A program made the translations under genes and the position numbers. The notes under the pieces were generated by a model. It was not told the origin of the DNA. It ran no database searches and saw nothing but the letters and a program-made list of their open reading frames with translations. From Clostridium saccharobutylicum DSM 13864 (GTDB lineage: Bacteria; Bacillota; Clostridia; Clostridiales; Clostridiaceae): a DNA stretch of 64,000 nt. How positions within the stretch are numbered: the first letter of the stretch is position 1; each line of letters begins with the position of its first letter. Shown here piece after piece: positions 62,962-64,000 of the stretch. Where the stretch lies: positions 3,875,416 through 3,939,415 of the forward strand of contig NC_022571.1 of assembly GCF_000473995.1 (NCBI RefSeq), read 5' to 3'.

Positions 62962-64000
62962 CTATGAATCTTTATTTGTTGAAGTTATTGAATTTCCTCC
63001 AACAGAGACTAAGTCAGATTGATAATTAGTTATTTTATCCTTCAATGCAGTATCTATAGTATGACTTGCATCATCAGAATTTGTGAAATTCCATATAAGA
63101 TCTCCACCATTTATTCTTCCTGCATAAGTAGTAACTTTATCTTTTACATCCTCTGGTGAATCTGGGTTATAGCTATACATTGTTGAACTTGTATCAAAAT
63201 TATTATAAGTGTATCCTCCACTTACTGTTTTATATGAACTTGGAACTACTTCATCTCTTGATTTAGCTAAATACGCATCAAATTGAGTAGCATTTTCATT
63301 AGCATAAACTAATCTTGATGCTCCTTCTATTTTATTATTGTATGCTTTAATCATACCTCCAGCTTCACGTGAAAATCCGCCTACACTTCCGTTATAAACA
63401 TCTGTGCCTTGTAAAGAGATTAACATTGGATCTTTACAATTTCTAAAATAGTTAGCTTCTACATAAGCTGAACATCCTTTTGTCGCACCAACTCCATATT
63501 TTGAATTACCATCAAAATAATTATTGTATACATGAACAGTTCCAACTCTAATACGTGGATGTCTTGAATCTGAGTGATCAAACCAATTATGATGGTATGT
63601 AACATAAAAGTTCTCTGTATCACTCATACCACAAAGCGAGCATTTACCTGAATCATGGAAATGGTTATATGAAACAGTAACATAAGTTGAATGTTGTTTT
63701 ACGTCACAAGATCCATCACCTTTTACTTGGTCAGCATCATGCCCAGCTGCACCATAGAAAATGTCATTATTATGAACCCAAATATTCTCATTATCAGTAT
63801 CAAGCGAAATTGCATCATCAGGGAATAACATTACGCCAAGATTTCTAATTTCTACATTATGAGAATTTCTAACAAGAATTCCCCATCCATATACTGTAGC
63901 ATCTTCTCCTACACCTTCAAATGTAAGATTATAGCATCCCTTTAATTGTAAATATCCTTTTTCATTAAGGCCAGATACATCAGATGCTTTAATTTCTCCT
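62962..64000 (-). CDS. Pectate lyase, polysaccharide lyase family 1, 5' end outside the window
   Basis: The frame is open from the window edge to the stop at 62962 (346 residues seen). It has the right-handed beta-helix pattern of PL1: GVGEDATVYGWGILVRNSHN, WVHNNDI, YVTVSYNHFHDSGKCSLCG, and the catalytic arginine region DHSDSRHPRIRVGTVHVYNN (RHPRIR). Calcium-binding aspartates lie in DADQVKGDGSCDVK. The enzyme cleaves polygalacturonate by beta-elimination outside the cell. The signal peptide lies beyond the window. Confidence 0.93.
   Translation of the reverse strand, partial: GEIKASDVSGLNEKGYLQLKGCYNLTFEGVGEDATVYGWGILVRNSHNVEIRNLGVMLFPDDAISLDTDNENIWVHNNDIFYGAAGHDADQVKGDGSCDVKQHSTYVTVSYNHFHDSGKCSLCGMSDTENFYVTYHHNWFDHSDSRHPRIRVGTVHVYNNYFDGNSKYGVGATKGCSAYVEANYFRNCKDPMLISLQGTDVYNGSVGGFSREAGGMIKAYNNKIEGASRLVYANENATQFDAYLAKSRDEVVPSSYKTVSGGYTYNNFDTSSTMYSYNPDSPEDVKDKVTTYAGRINGGDLIWNFTNSDDASHTIDTALKDKITNYQSDLVSVGGNSITSTNKDS

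Overview
The base composition (very AT-rich), strong AGGAGG-type ribosome binding sites, frequent TTG/GTG starts and gene content (several methyl-accepting chemotaxis proteins, a secreted papain-like protease, a family 1 pectate lyase) suggest a mesophilic, motile, plant-polymer-degrading Clostridium (sensu stricto, solventogenic or pectinolytic type). The species cannot be fixed from the sequence alone. No tRNA, rRNA or CRISPR array was recognised.

Layout. 1-9.9 kb is host DNA: a partial unknown gene, an Rpn-type nuclease, small membrane and zinc-ribbon proteins, a secreted protein broken by an in-frame stop, two chemoreceptors (one transmembrane, one soluble with a CZB zinc domain) and a TetR regulator whose divergent promoters share one operator. 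10.2-44.5 kb is a PBSX-like contractile-tail (myovirus) prophage. Its late genes run on the minus strand from terminase (35.6 kb) through portal, scaffold, decoration, capsid, connectors, sheath, tube, frameshifted tail chaperone, tape measure, baseplate and fibres to XhlA and holin (10.2 kb). The large terminase gene is split by a group I intron carrying a GIY-YIG endonuclease. The early region (39.4-44.5 kb) has a sigma-like late regulator, DnaC-type loader, replication initiator with an 11-bp iteron array inside its gene, a Cro-like regulator, a CI-like repressor and an ImmA/IrrE protease. Between early and late modules lies cargo: a membrane-anchored DUF4352-like protein, a decayed transposase, and a plus-strand pair (unknown 120-aa protein plus TPR protein). 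No integrase or endolysin was found and the holin carries an in-frame stop, so the prophage is probably defective or domesticated.

44.6-46.3 kb is an intact IS3-family element with 3-bp target duplication and a -1 frameshift. 46.5-54.9 kb is host DNA with an ABC-2 transporter (ATPase and permease) plus a second divergent permease paralogue, a dCache chemoreceptor and a cluster of gene remnants. 55-61 kb holds small regulator/enzyme pairs: an AraC-GyrI regulator with a C45-like hydrolase, a TipA-type MerR with a DUF2268 metalloprotease, and a MerR with a short-chain dehydrogenase. Both MerR-associated promoters have the 19-bp spacer typical of MerR activation. 61-64 kb carries a candidate small RNA, a secreted C1A protease and a pectate lyase running off the window.

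The most striking structure not explained by genes is a family of about 280-bp near-perfect palindromes (ends TATAGATATCC; core TATGTGGTA..TTACCGAAA) present in at least eight whole or partial copies between genes, one of which carries a duplicated 3' end of the dehydrogenase gene. A second family of 57-133 bp palindromes (ends AGGCACATGAAAA/AGACACAAT) occurs both in host DNA and inside the prophage late operon.
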